Source: Methanoregula sp. UBA471 (GTDB lineage Archaea > Halobacteriota > Methanomicrobia > Methanomicrobiales > Methanospirillaceae). Taken from it: a DNA stretch of 64,000 bases. The DNA lies in contig DADT01000005.1 of NCBI GenBank assembly GCA_002495065.1, positions 26,747 to 90,746 of the forward strand. The letters are read 5' to 3'. Position numbers and translations under genes: made by a program. Positions 8,898 to 18,044 of this stretch are shown here, in pieces (positions within the stretch are counted from its first letter, which is position 1; each line of letters begins with the position of its first letter). The notes beneath the pieces are model-generated. The model saw only the letters and a program-made list of their open reading frames with translations. It was not told the origin of the DNA and did no database searches.

Positions 8898-10262
8898 ATG
8901 CCGGTATACTACAATCCCGGGATCGAAACGATGGACCGGAGCAGTCTCGATGCGCTGATCGATGACCGGGTACGGTATACAATCCAGTATGCACATGAAC
9001 ATTCCCCGTTCTACCGGCACTGGTTCCGTGAGAATGGAATCAACCCGGATGAGATCCGGGTTCATGAAGATCTCCTTTTACTTCCTGTCATTTCCGGAAA
9101 GACCATTCGCGAGCATCAGCCACCGGGTACCACCGATTTCCAGTTCCTGTCGACGGACTGGAAGAACATTTTTACCATCCAGGAAACGAGTGGGACGAGC
9201 GGGACTCCCAAAAGTTTCTTTCTCACCTGGGACGACTGGAAAAGGTATGCGGAGAAATACGCCCGTAGTTTTGTATCTCAGGGGTTTGGCCCGGAGGATC
9301 GCGTAGTTGTCTGTGCATCATATGGCATGAACGTGGGAGCAAATACCATGACCCTCGCGGCGCAGCGACTGGGGATGACGATCATCCCGTTCGGCAAATG
9401 CGACTTTTCATCACGGGTGATCAGTGGTTACCGCCCCACGGCAATCGTTGGGAGTGTATTCAAACTCCTCCGGCTATACCGGCGACTTGAACATGAGGGG
9501 GTAAAGCCAGAAGAGAGCTCCATTGTCCGTCTTGTCGCCGGGGGAGAAAGCTTTGCTGATGAATCCCGTGCATACCTTGCGGAAACGTGGGGATGCCCGG
9601 TCTACAATACCTATGGGAGCACGGAAGGGACGATGTGTGGTGAATGCTCAGAACTCGCCGGGCTCCACGTCCCCGAAGATCTCGTACACCTTGACATCTA
9701 CGACCCTGAAATGAAAGCATTTGTCTTTGACGGCAATTGCGGACGGGGGGTGCTGACCACGCTCCTGCCGGTCGGTTCCAAGGCAGGCACGCTTCTTCTC
9801 AATTATGATACCGAGGACATTATTTCCGTTGTTTCACAGATGCCATGTGCCTGTGGCAGGACACATATGCGGATTGTCAATCCCCAGAGAGAAGCCGAAA
9901 CGGTCCGGGTCTTCGGAAACCCGATCAACCGCGTGGATGTGGAAGCAGGAGTATTCCAGCACGACAATATGCAGTTCCTCAACGGGGAATATGAAGCGTT
10001 TATATCGGGAGCTGAATCACAAAACGAGATCGTGATGAAGGTCCGGGTAGAATCTGTCGACCTGAATCCATCAGACAGGCGGGCAATCGAAGATCGGTTT
10101 GTGGAGCGTTTCCTGAAACACCGGCGCGAGCTGGCGCAATGCTATGCGGATCACCGGTTCACCATCGTGTTTGATTTTGTTGGTGCAGGGGACCTCGAAT
10201 TGCACAGGCTCAAAGGAAGGCCAAAACGCCTGGTTGACCGCCGCAGTATAAGTAAAGGGTGA
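8898..10262 (+). CDS. AMP-forming ligase of the coenzyme F390 synthetase / phenylacetate-CoA ligase family
   Basis: The 454-residue protein is an adenylate-forming enzyme. The P-loop-like QETSGTSGTPKS (about residues 98-109), the YNTYGSTEG motif and the downstream NYDTEDI core are conserved. In methanogens this subfamily is usually annotated as coenzyme F390 synthetase, which adenylylates or guanylylates oxidised F420 under oxidative stress; members resemble phenylacetate-CoA ligase, so substrate identity cannot be settled here. ATG 8898 is preferred; TTG 8892 in the same frame is possible. The gene stands alone, with repeat copies on either side at some distance. The C-terminal segment is longer and basic (KGRPKRLVDRR). 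Confidence 0.72.
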   Translation: MPVYYNPGIETMDRSSLDALIDDRVRYTIQYAHEHSPFYRHWFRENGINPDEIRVHEDLLLLPVISGKTIREHQPPGTTDFQFLSTDWKNIFTIQETSGTSGTPKSFFLTWDDWKRYAEKYARSFVSQGFGPEDRVVVCASYGMNVGANTMTLAAQRLGMTIIPFGKCDFSSRVISGYRPTAIVGSVFKLLRLYRRLEHEGVKPEESSIVRLVAGGESFADESRAYLAETWGCPVYNTYGSTEGTMCGECSELAGLHVPEDLVHLDIYDPEMKAFVFDGNCGRGVLTTLLPVGSKAGTLLLNYDTEDIISVVSQMPCACGRTHMRIVNPQREAETVRVFGNPINRVDVEAGVFQHDNMQFLNGEYEAFISGAESQNEIVMKVRVESVDLNPSDRRAIEDRFVERFLKHRRELAQCYADHRFTIVFDFVGAGDLELHRLKGRPKRLVDRRSISKG

Positions 10263-10606
10263 TGTTCCAATTCAGCCCTTAAAACCGGCTGGTATGAAAA
10301 ACATCCGATGATTATGAATAGCATCTGCTAGAAATGACACATATTCACATCTGAATACAGGGTGCCTTCACCATTACGAGATTTGATTGGTATAGGCAAA
10401 GTGGCACAATAAATACAATCTGGTATCCGTGCTCTGAGCACACTCATCTATTCATGACCACGACCAAGCTCTGTAACAGGTTCTGAACCTAAGCCGAAAT
10501 TGATCTTATCTGCCTATAACTGATCAATTATTTCAGGAACTGAGTAATGAAGGATTCCATACGCTCGTTTTTCATGCTCATCTATGAGCCCTGGGGCTCA
10601 TAGCAC
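10263..10606. other. Intergenic region with a perfect hairpin
   Basis: 344 bases without a gene. The only structure noted is the perfect inverted repeat at 10582-10603, directly before repeat copy C. Confidence 0.5.
10582..10603. repeat. Perfect 10-bp inverted repeat
   Basis: CTATGAGCCC and GGGCTCATAG are exact reverse complements separated by two bases. It ends 3 bases before repeat copy C begins, so it may be a terminator, an operator or an insertion hot spot; nothing in the sequence decides between these. Confidence 0.6.
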
Positions 10607-11037
10607 GCTCTGTAGAAATGTGCATGAACCCGGGGTTCGCACCCGAACGATGAAAATTATTAAATCAGGTAATCGCATGAGGTCTCCCCGCCTCAGGGCC
10701 TCTCCGAGGCACGGCGGGGCAGTGCGTTTTTACAAATATGCTTGCAGGCACTGATCCGCCGCGGGGGCGCCCCGTCGGGGGCGGCGGGGTTCATCGCAAA
10801 TAATTATGAGGAATAAACATTCCATTACTCACATCTGTTTAATTTAATTTCATGGGAAACCCTGAGTTTTCAACAAATTGTAAAGCACCTGTTTTTGGGG
10901 GGAACCGTGCATGTCCCCCCGAACCTCCCCTTCGCTTTGCGATTGTGCCGTATTACCTTCTCTGGAGTTATCGCCCCAGGGGGTCGTCACAGAAGCGGGG
11001 GGAAGAGGTACTGCCGAAGCCCCCAGGTGCGCGATAA
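10607..11037 (+). repeat. Modular repeat, copy C (left arm and centre; right end lost)
   Basis: Starts at GCTCTGTAGAAAT (10607), a variant of the terminal sequence, and carries the complete left arm with its two GC-rich hairpins (about 10690-10795) followed by the central module in the same orientation as in copy A. The junction reads GGGAAACCCTGAGTTTTCAACAAATTG. No right arm or right terminal repeat is found after about 11037. Confidence 0.8.
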
Positions 11038-11175
11038 CCCTGTATTGAAGAATTATTTACTGAAGATAGAACGAAAAATCAGGGACGGAATTAACACTTT
11101 AACCAAAGTAAAATAGTCCTGACCGCCATGGATCACTGGAAAGTATTGCAGCGGGTATGGGACAAGTGGCAGGTT

Positions 11176-12246
11176 TTATTTGAAAAACGCATTGCCTGCG
11201 GTGACCGCTTCATCCGCGTTTCCCGCATATGCGTCAGCGCCGACCTGTTTCCAGAGGTCGGGAACAATGTTGAACGGATAGCCACCGACGATTATTTTTA
11301 CTTCCCGTGTCCCTGGATCTGCGCTCAGGGAGCGGACAAGGTAATGGACAACAGGGAGATGGAAAGCCATGGTCGAGGAGAGCGCGACAACGTCAGCGTG
11401 CTGGTCGCGGACTGCTTCAATCAGACTCTGTGCAGGAGTATTTCCACCGACGTAATACGTGTTCCAGCCGTCCATTTCAAAAAAGTCTGCCACCATACGA
11501 ATCCCGACGTCATGAAGCTCATCCGAGACACATCCCGCAACAAGGGTTTTGCCTCTTCGTTCTGTTGTGCTGCCGGCAGGATGGATCTGGTCGTGTAACC
11601 TGGAGATGAACAGCAGGATGGATGCCGTCACGTAATGCTCCTGTGCAATACCGGCTTTTCCGATCTGCCAGAATCGCCCGGTTTCCCCTAGAACCGGCTG
11701 GAAAACCCGGAGGTAGATATCACGGACCGGGACCCCTGAAGTAACCGCCTGTGCAATACCTGCCCAGGCTTTTTCGCGATCCCCGGTAATCAGGGTCTCC
11801 AGACAGGATTGTGCCACAGCAGACAACGGATTTTCATTCGTAATAAACGGCGGAATATCTGCCAGCTCCTGCCCCAGCACCGCGGTTCCTTTTTTAATGT
11901 AATTATCGGTTCTGGTGCGGAAATCCAGCGGGAGCTCCTGGTGCAGTACTTCGTTCAATGCAGTGAGAGTTGAAGGCAGGTAATCCGGAGGGAGATGACG
12001 GGTCGCATATACCAAACGCGCCCAGCCGATATAGTCGGTAAATATTGCCTCATTATTGATCGCAAGGGACTCCTGGAGATACCGTATATGGTCTTTGAAA
12101 TCATTGAGGGTGCGGGTTTTCTGGTATGGGCTGAGATGCAAGACGATCTTTCGGTGCTTTTCCCGGTAATGTTCGAATGCCTTGCCGGCAAGGTACTCCA
12201 GGTCAAGACTGACCGGATGGTATGGTGATATGGCCTTCTGCTCCAT
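11176..12246 (-). CDS. Cobalamin-binding sensor-like protein with CarH-type Wx9EH signature
   Basis: The 356-residue protein has three parts: residues 1 to about 130, a helical N-terminal domain with the pattern FTDYIGWARLVYATR of unknown role; about 140-225, a four-helix cobalamin cap; and about 233-356, a B12-binding Rossmann domain. W193, E203 and H204 form the exact W-x9-E-H spacing that marks adenosylcobalamin photoreceptors of the CarH type, and E243-x-H245-x-x-G248 replaces the usual DxHxxG of methyltransferase corrinoid proteins. There is no MerR DNA-binding domain and no methyltransferase beside it. A light, redox or cobalamin-status sensor is plausible; a corrinoid methyl carrier is less likely. 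The gene lies alone between repeat copies C and D. Confidence 0.75.
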   Translation of the reverse strand: MEQKAISPYHPVSLDLEYLAGKAFEHYREKHRKIVLHLSPYQKTRTLNDFKDHIRYLQESLAINNEAIFTDYIGWARLVYATRHLPPDYLPSTLTALNEVLHQELPLDFRTRTDNYIKKGTAVLGQELADIPPFITNENPLSAVAQSCLETLITGDREKAWAGIAQAVTSGVPVRDIYLRVFQPVLGETGRFWQIGKAGIAQEHYVTASILLFISRLHDQIHPAGSTTERRGKTLVAGCVSDELHDVGIRMVADFFEMDGWNTYYVGGNTPAQSLIEAVRDQHADVVALSSTMAFHLPVVHYLVRSLSADPGTREVKIIVGGYPFNIVPDLWKQVGADAYAGNADEAVTAGNAFFK

Positions 12247-12398
12247 TATCGGTCGAAAACCTCCCGCATTCCGTATAAGGAATTCAACGAAAGCTATTAT
12301 TATCTTTGCCTTCAGTCGTAAAAAAGAGGGATTCAGAGACCCATTGAGACTTCACACAGCGTAGCGGGAGGCCATTTAACCGTAAAACAGATTAAACT

Positions 12399-12859
12399 GG
12401 CTCTGTTGAAACACACATGAACGGGAGTTCATACCCGAACCGTGAAAATCATTAAACCATGTAATTCTATGAGGGCTCCCCCGCCTCAGGGCCTCTCAGA
12501 TGCACAGCGGGGCAGTGCGTGTTTACAAATTGCTTGCAGGCACTGATCCGCCGCGGGGGCGCCCCGTCGGGGGCGGCGGGGTTCATCGCAAATAATTATG
12601 AGGAATAAACATTCCATTACTCACATCTGTTTAATTTAATTTCATGGGAATTCCTCACAATATTTTTCTCAATGCCCTTTTAGGCTACGGCACGTAATGT
12701 CTCCGCCTCCGCTGCTGTGGCATCCCTCTGGAGCGATAATTCCAGAGATGGTAATACAACACCATCGCAAAACGAAGGGACGGTTCGGAGGGACAGGCAC
12801 CATCCCCTCCGATAATAGATGATTCGCAATTTGTTGAAGTATTAGGGTTTCAACAGACC
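12399..12859 (+). repeat. Modular repeat, copy D (left arm followed by inverted centre)
   Basis: Terminal sequences are GGCTCTGTTGAAAC (12399-12412) and GTTTCAACAGACC (12847-12859). The left arm is in the same orientation as in copies A and C, but from about 12650 the central module is reversed (CCTCACAATATTTTTCTCAATGCCC is the complement of the module's end in copy A). The right arm is absent. Copies C and D bracket the cobalamin-binding gene. Confidence 0.85.
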
Positions 12860-12918
12860 CGACAAATTATGAAAAAACAGGAATCCTCCAATGGAGTAAT
12901 AAAATTGTATCTTAACTG

Positions 12919-14037
12919 TTACTCCCCGTTCTTTACGCACCCGGCAATATAAGAACCGGCCTTTGAAGTACCTGCTAAGCCCCCCATATCCTTTGTCACA
13001 ACGCCGTCCCGGATACTCTTCTCAATTGCCGAGATTATCGAAGCGGCAGCTTCGTGCTCCCCCAGATGATCGAGCAGGAGCGAACCTGCCCATATGGTGG
13101 CAATCGGGTTTGCGACATCCATCCCCTTGTATTTTGGTGCAGAGCCGTGGATAGGTTCAAACATCGAGGTACCCTTTGGGTTTATGTTGCCGCCGGGTGC
13201 AAGACCCAGTCCTCCCTGGATCATGGCCCCCAGATCCGTGATGATGTCGCCGAACATATTGGGAGTAACCACAACATCAAACCACTCGGGATTTTTGACA
13301 AACCACATGGTGATCGCATCGACAAAGTTGAATTCGGTGGTTACATCCGGATAGGATCTGGCAGTCTCGGTAAAGACATCCCTCCACAGGCCGTATACAT
13401 CTGAAAGCACATTTGCCTTGTCGACCGAGGTCAGTTTCTTCTTCCGGTTCCTGGCAAGCTCGAATGCATACTCCTGGACCCGGCGCGTGCCTTCACGGGT
13501 TACAACTCCTATCTGGTATGCGATCTCCTCCGCATCGCTCTCGACGTCCAGTCCGAACTTTGCGTAATAGAGCTCGCGGGCAATCGTGAGGTCGATCTTC
13601 TGGTGTTTTTTAAACCTTGATCCAATTCCTACGTAAAAGTCCTCGGTGTTTTCCCGTACTACCACAAAATCGATGTCAGCAGGTTTCTTACCCGCGAGCG
13701 GGGTTTCTACCCCCTTGAGGAGTTTGATCGGGCGGAGGTTGACGTACTGATCAAAATAAAAACGGAGTGCGAGGAGGATGCCTTTTTCCAGGATGCCGGG
13801 CCGGACCCGCTCGTCCCCGATAGCACCGAAATAGATTGCCTTATACTCCGATAGCCCCTCCAGATCGTTTTCGGTCAGCAGGTCCCCGCGGGAGAGGTAC
13901 CGGTCAGCGCCAATATCAAAGTCGGTCCATTCGATTTCAAAATCGAACCGTTCACCCGCGGCATCCAGTACTTTCTTGCCTTCGGATACGATTTCAGGGC
14001 CTATCCCGTCTCCGCCTATTGATGCGATCCTGTACAT
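12919..14037 (-). CDS. leuB: 3-isopropylmalate dehydrogenase (or homoisocitrate-type paralogue)
   Basis: The 372-residue enzyme belongs to the isocitrate/isopropylmalate dehydrogenase family: [10 protein letters not shown] at the N-terminus, the catalytic [12 protein letters not shown] loop, the SVDKANVL lysine, and the DAITMW / [11 protein letters not shown] metal-binding aspartates. It oxidatively decarboxylates 3-isopropylmalate with NAD in leucine synthesis. Methanogens also have AksF, which acts on longer homoisocitrates for coenzyme B; the two cannot be told apart by motif alone. Its start overlaps leuD by 22 bases, and leuC lies before that, forming a leuCDB operon read on the minus strand. 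Confidence 0.85.
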   Translation of the reverse strand: MYRIASIGGDGIGPEIVSEGKKVLDAAGERFDFEIEWTDFDIGADRYLSRGDLLTENDLEGLSEYKAIYFGAIGDERVRPGILEKGILLALRFYFDQYVNLRPIKLLKGVETPLAGKKPADIDFVVVRENTEDFYVGIGSRFKKHQKIDLTIARELYYAKFGLDVESDAEEIAYQIGVVTREGTRRVQEYAFELARNRKKKLTSVDKANVLSDVYGLWRDVFTETARSYPDVTTEFNFVDAITMWFVKNPEWFDVVVTPNMFGDIITDLGAMIQGGLGLAPGGNINPKGTSMFEPIHGSAPKYKGMDVANPIATIWAGSLLLDHLGEHEAAASIISAIEKSIRDGVVTKDMGGLAGTSKAGSYIAGCVKNGE

Positions 14038-14513
14038 ACCGGCACCTCTTTTAAGCTCTTTGCATACTCAACCAGCCCGCCTGCATTTACAATACCCTGC
14101 ATGAACTCAGGTACCGGCTCGATATCGAACCGCTTTCCATCTGCCTCGATACTACCTGCTTTCATGTTCAGTTTCACGGATGCACCATCGGGGATTTGAT
14201 CGGCATTGTTACAGACCACCGGCAGCACCCCCACATTAATCGCATTCCGGAAGAATATCCTTGCAAAGGATTGCGCTACGACAACCTTCACACCGGCCCC
14301 GATGAGGGCAAGGGGGGCGTGTTCACGGGAAGAGCCACAGCCAAAATTCCGCCCTGCGACTATTATATCCCCCTCTTTGACCTTCCGGGAAAATTCATCC
14401 CGTATCCCCTCAAAGGCGTGGGTTGCGAGTTCCTTTGGATCATAGATGGTAAGGAACCTGCCGGGTATGATCGCATCGGTATCGATATTATCGCCGAATT
14501 TCCAGGTTCTCAT
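14016..14513 (-). CDS. leuD: 3-isopropylmalate dehydratase small subunit
   Basis: The 165-residue small (swivel-domain) subunit of the two-subunit isomerase that converts 2- to 3-isopropylmalate. [16 protein letters not shown] at the N-terminus and the signature [14 protein letters not shown] are complete. The specificity loop after DAIIPG reads RFLTIYD, lacking the YLRT-type arginine known from Methanocaldococcus homoaconitase (AksE), which mildly favours isopropylmalate over homoaconitate. It lies 2 bases after leuC and overlaps leuB. Confidence 0.85.
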   Translation of the reverse strand: MRTWKFGDNIDTDAIIPGRFLTIYDPKELATHAFEGIRDEFSRKVKEGDIIVAGRNFGCGSSREHAPLALIGAGVKVVVAQSFARIFFRNAINVGVLPVVCNNADQIPDGASVKLNMKAGSIEADGKRFDIEPVPEFMQGIVNAGGLVEYAKSLKEVPVCTGSHQ

Positions 14514-14515
14514 GG

Positions 14516-15766
14516 TCAGACCTCCCTCGGATCGGTTATTACCCCTCTGATCGCACTTGCTGCGGCAGTTGCCGGTGAACAGAGGTATACTTTTGCTTCC
14601 GTACTCCCCTGCCTCCCCCTGAAGTTACGGTTTGACGTCGACAGGGACACCTCCCCGGGTGCCAGGAGGCCGAATGCCCCACCCATACAGGGTCCGCAGC
14701 AGGGAGCTTCTACCAGCCCGCCTGCCTTAACAAACTTCTCAATGAGACCGGCCTGCAGGGTTTTCAGGTACTCGTCCCGGGAAGCCGGGATTACGATGAC
14801 ACGTACACGGGGACTGAACTTCTTCTTTCCCAGCACCTCTGCCGCTTCCTGGAAATCCTCGAACCGCCCGTTCGTGCACGAACCTATGAACACCTGATCG
14901 ACAGGTGTCCCGGCAACCCTGCCGACAGGAACCCCGGTATCAACATTGTGGGGTATTGCTACCTGGGGCTCCAGATCCGAGACATCATACGAGCGTTTGT
15001 CCGCGTAGACCGCGTCAGCGTCGCTTTCCAGGGAGAATGGTTTCATGGCTCTCCTCTCCTTCATATACTTCCAGGTAATCTTGTCAGGCGCAACGATACC
15101 TGCTTTTGCACCCATCTCGATTGCCATGTTGCAACAGGTCATCCGCCCTGCCATATCCAGTTCTGCGACGGTTTTACCAGTAAACTCGATGGCTTTGTAG
15201 GTAGCCCCGTCCGCGCCGATGTCAGAAGCGATGGAGAGGATCAGATCCTTTGCCCCGACTCTTTTTTGGAATTTTCCTGACACTTCTGCCCTGATCGTCT
15301 CCGGAATCCTGAAGTAGAGCGCACCGAATTTCAGGACAAATCCCATGTCCGTTGAGCCGATACCGGTGGCAAATGCCCCGACTGCACCATACATGCAGGT
15401 ATGTGAATCTGCGCCTACCACAATCTCGCCCGGCGCCGCCCGTCCCTTTTCGACGACGACCTGGTGACAGACCCCCTCGTTGATATCATAGTTGTGGATC
15501 TTCTGCTCTGCTGCAAATTTTCGCATATAGACATGGTGTTCTGCAGCAGGAATGGAGTCTGCCGGTATCTGGTGGTCAAAGAGCATGATGACCTGTTCAG
15601 GGTCAAAAACCCGCAAACCTCCCATCTCGTAGAACTTCCGGATGGCAAGCGGGCCGGTAATGTCGTGGATCATTGCCCCGTCGACCGGGGCCATCACAAC
15701 TTCGCCTACCCGTATATCCCTGCCGCACTTCCGTGAAAAAATCTTTTCTACGATTGTTGCTCCCAT
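14516..15766 (-). CDS. leuC: 3-isopropylmalate dehydratase large subunit
   Basis: The 416-residue aconitase-family subunit carries the [4Fe-4S] ligands in GSCTNGR and in CCGPCMGG near the C-terminus, the DHQIPAD segment and the [10 protein letters not shown] signature. It assembles with the leuD product. It is the first gene of the minus-strand leuCDB operon; its start (ATG 15766) faces the divergent SIMPL gene across 132 bases that should hold both promoters. Homoaconitase (AksD) is the main alternative. Confidence 0.87.
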   Translation of the reverse strand: MGATIVEKIFSRKCGRDIRVGEVVMAPVDGAMIHDITGPLAIRKFYEMGGLRVFDPEQVIMLFDHQIPADSIPAAEHHVYMRKFAAEQKIHNYDINEGVCHQVVVEKGRAAPGEIVVGADSHTCMYGAVGAFATGIGSTDMGFVLKFGALYFRIPETIRAEVSGKFQKRVGAKDLILSIASDIGADGATYKAIEFTGKTVAELDMAGRMTCCNMAIEMGAKAGIVAPDKITWKYMKERRAMKPFSLESDADAVYADKRSYDVSDLEPQVAIPHNVDTGVPVGRVAGTPVDQVFIGSCTNGRFEDFQEAAEVLGKKKFSPRVRVIVIPASRDEYLKTLQAGLIEKFVKAGGLVEAPCCGPCMGGAFGLLAPGEVSLSTSNRNFRGRQGSTEAKVYLCSPATAAASAIRGVITDPREV

Positions 15767-15898
15767 GCTGAATCGGCGTACTATACGTGCTCAATTATAT
15801 TGTAGTTTGGGGGTAAGGAGGTCATCACTGATAACTGCCAATCTTTTCGCAGTCAAAGCAAGCTTTAACTTTTTTCAGATTGAGATCATGCGATTATC

Positions 15899-16630
15899 AT
15901 GAAGCGAAGACTGAGTATATTCATAACTGCACTTGCGCTTGTCACGATGGCAGTAATCGGTTGTGCTGCAGCCCAGACGACAGATGCTGCAAACATCAAT
16001 GTCATCCATGTCAGCGGGAGTGGTTCGGTTACGGGAACTCCGGATCGTGCTCACCTCACGTTTGCCGTTGAGACAGAAAACCCGAATGTAAAAACTGCAC
16101 AGTCGGACAATGCAGTGCGCATGAATGCAGTCATCGATGCACTTGTCGCTGCCGGGATCCCCAAAGACCAGATGAAAACAACAGGATATTCGATTTATCC
16201 GGTGTACCAAGACGCTACCGGACTGCTGAACCCGAAGATCACGACATATCGTGTCGCCAACACCCTCCAGGTTACTCTCAAGGATGTTAACCAGACAGGA
16301 AATGTCATAGATACAGCGGTGACAGCCGGAGTCAACACGGTGAACTCGATCCAGTTCATGCTGTCTGATGAACAGGCACAGGCGCTCCGTTCAGAAGCCC
16401 TGAAAAAGGCCGTGACCCTGGCACGGGCAGATGCGGATGTTGTTGCAGCTGCGCTGGGAGTCACTATCACCGGAACACAAAGTGCTGATATCTCTCAGGG
16501 ATATATGCCGGTGGTTTACGATACATACCGTGCAGAGGCGTCGATAACAAAATCCGCAGTCCCGACACCCATCCAGCCGGGTGACGTCACCGTTACCGCC
16601 CAGGTAACCATCACCTACTCAATCCGCTAA
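15899..16630 (+). CDS. Secreted SIMPL-domain (DUF541) protein
   Basis: The 243-residue protein starts with a signal peptide (basic MKRR, hydrophobic stretch, cleavage near CAAAQT) followed by the SIMPL/DUF541 domain: VIHVSGSGSVTGTPDRA, TTGYSIYPVY and the helical ALKKAVTLARADADVVAAALG. A cysteine at the end of the hydrophobic stretch (IGCAAA) leaves open a lipid-anchored form. Family members form periplasmic or cell-surface oligomers with poorly defined, often stress-related roles. It is monocistronic. Confidence 0.82.
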   Translation: MKRRLSIFITALALVTMAVIGCAAAQTTDAANINVIHVSGSGSVTGTPDRAHLTFAVETENPNVKTAQSDNAVRMNAVIDALVAAGIPKDQMKTTGYSIYPVYQDATGLLNPKITTYRVANTLQVTLKDVNQTGNVIDTAVTAGVNTVNSIQFMLSDEQAQALRSEALKKAVTLARADADVVAAALGVTITGTQSADISQGYMPVVYDTYRAEASITKSAVPTPIQPGDVTVTAQVTITYSIR

Positions 16631-16783
16631 TCTTTTGAAATCTATTCACAACTTTTTTACATTAGCAGTGTGTGATCTTCCTTAAACTACACTGCCCGGG
16701 TCTGGCTTTGCCTGACATAATACCCATAGGATCTGAAATTTCGAATACCAGAAAATTGCGGATACAATAGGAATGAATCTGAT

Positions 16784-17224
16784 ATGGAACGAAATATTGG
16801 TTTTAAAGAGCGAAGGTACATTGAGGAATTAAGAATTCTCACGAAATCCACTGCGCTTGACTGCGTGATTGATGACCGGTTTGACCGGGTGATTTACGTA
16901 ATCCGGCAGGGGGATATGGGGCTTGCGATCGGGAAGAAGGGGGATAATATCAAACGGCTCCAGAATGTCCTGGGTAAAAGGATCGAGATGGTGGAATATG
17001 CCGAATCACCGGATGAATTCATTGTTAACATTTTCAAGCCGGCTGAGGTAGTGAGGATAGAGAAGGGCCCGGAAAACGGACCGGTGAATGTATTCGTGAA
17101 ACAGAGAAGTGACCTTGGTATTGCGATCGGTAAGGCGGGATGCAATATCGAAAAAGCGCGCATCCTGTCCCGGAGATTTTTCGGGTTTGATATCGGGGAA
17201 GTTCTCCTTACAGAGGATACATGA
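16784..17224 (+). CDS. nusA: Archaeal NusA-like KH-domain protein
   Basis: The 146-residue protein has the two KH domains of archaeal NusA, each with the RNA-binding GxxG loop: MGLAIGKKGDNIKRL and LGIAIGKAGCNIEKA. It lacks the N-terminal and S1 domains of bacterial NusA, as is normal in archaea, where it is thought to act with RNA polymerase in termination or pausing. In many archaea nusA lies in the rpoA2-rps12 operon; here it is instead coupled by an ATGA overlap to hisE. It could be a second NusA-like paralogue. Confidence 0.82.
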   Translation: MERNIGFKERRYIEELRILTKSTALDCVIDDRFDRVIYVIRQGDMGLAIGKKGDNIKRLQNVLGKRIEMVEYAESPDEFIVNIFKPAEVVRIEKGPENGPVNVFVKQRSDLGIAIGKAGCNIEKARILSRRFFGFDIGEVLLTEDT

Positions 17225-17523
17225 AGGGCAGCATCGATCCTGCGATCATCGCAGAGATCTGGTCCGTAATCCAGAAACGGGCAGACAATCCTTCGGGGGA
17301 ATCCTACACCAGCCGCCTGCTTGCAGACGCCAAGGGAATTGATAAGGTGCTGGAAAAAGTAGGTGAGGAATCGACAGAATTCATCCTTGCCGCAAAAAAC
17401 GGGGTGAAGGAACGCACCGTAGAAGAAGCCGCGGATCTTCTCTTTCATCTCCTTGTCGCATTACGCGCAGCAGACATCGATCTGTCTGAAGTTATGCAGG
17501 AACTTAAACGGCGTCGGAAATAA
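17221..17523 (+). CDS. hisE: Phosphoribosyl-ATP pyrophosphatase
   Basis: The 100-residue enzyme hydrolyses phosphoribosyl-ATP to phosphoribosyl-AMP in histidine synthesis. It is an all-alpha MazG-like fold with SYTSRLLADAKGIDKVLEKVGEESTEFILAAK and the EEAADLLFHLLVALR helix containing the Mg-binding acidic residues. The start ATG overlaps the nusA stop (ATGA), so the two are translationally coupled although unrelated in function. No other his gene is in the window. Confidence 0.9.
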   Translation: MKGSIDPAIIAEIWSVIQKRADNPSGESYTSRLLADAKGIDKVLEKVGEESTEFILAAKNGVKERTVEEAADLLFHLLVALRAADIDLSEVMQELKRRRK

Positions 17524-17533
17524 CCCGGAGACA

Positions 17534-17986
17534 TCATTTTTTCAGGAAGGTAGAAAGATCGGTCATCGGGGGCAGATCTTCAGCCTTCTGGCCGGCGGAT
17601 ACAAGGACCTCTTCATCGACAAATATCGGAACATCGGCCCGGAGCGAAAGTGCAATACCATCACTTGGCCGGCAGTCAATATGCTCCCGGTGATTACCTG
17701 ACGAAAGCGTGAGCTGGGCATAATAAACTCCTTCCTCAATGCTGTCGATCTGCATGGAATGCAGGGTGATGGAAAATTTATTGAGGAGATCCAGAAAGAG
17801 GTCATGAGTAAAAGGTCTTGACAGTACTTCCCGGTTCCTCGCGCTGTTGATGGATACTGCTTCCCAGAGCCCTATAAAAATTGGCAGATTGTGCCTGCTT
17901 CCATTGGTAAGGAGGACCAGGGGGACCGTGGTTTCGTCATTCACGGCGACAAAAACGCCCTTCACTTCGCATCTGACTAATGGCAT
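17534..17986 (-). CDS. Bifunctional nuclease-domain (DUF151) protein
   Basis: The 150-residue protein matches the DUF151/BFN family: VRCEVKGVFVAV, VPLVLL...NLPIFIG, and the signature ECRPSD-like HIDCRPSDGIALSLRADVPIFVDEEVL. Plant members have nuclease activity and the Thermotoga structure is known; the archaeal role is undefined. ATG 17986 is preferred; TTG 17998 adds four residues. It converges on hisE with a gap of 10 bases. Confidence 0.8.
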   Translation of the reverse strand: MPLVRCEVKGVFVAVNDETTVPLVLLTNGSRHNLPIFIGLWEAVSINSARNREVLSRPFTHDLFLDLLNKFSITLHSMQIDSIEEGVYYAQLTLSSGNHREHIDCRPSDGIALSLRADVPIFVDEEVLVSAGQKAEDLPPMTDLSTFLKK

Positions 17987-18044
17987 CGCTCTGCACAATG
18001 ATCGTTGTCATCAGAGATAAGAGTTAAGGTCAGTGTCATTGTGT

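Noticed and set aside
10852..11116. Open frames within repeat copy C
   Set aside because: The corresponding frames are not kept in the other copies of the central module, so there is no sign of coding selection.
11128..11598. 156-codon plus-strand frame opposite the cobalamin-sensor gene
   Set aside because: It is the antisense shadow of a well-supported gene with domain motifs on the minus strand.
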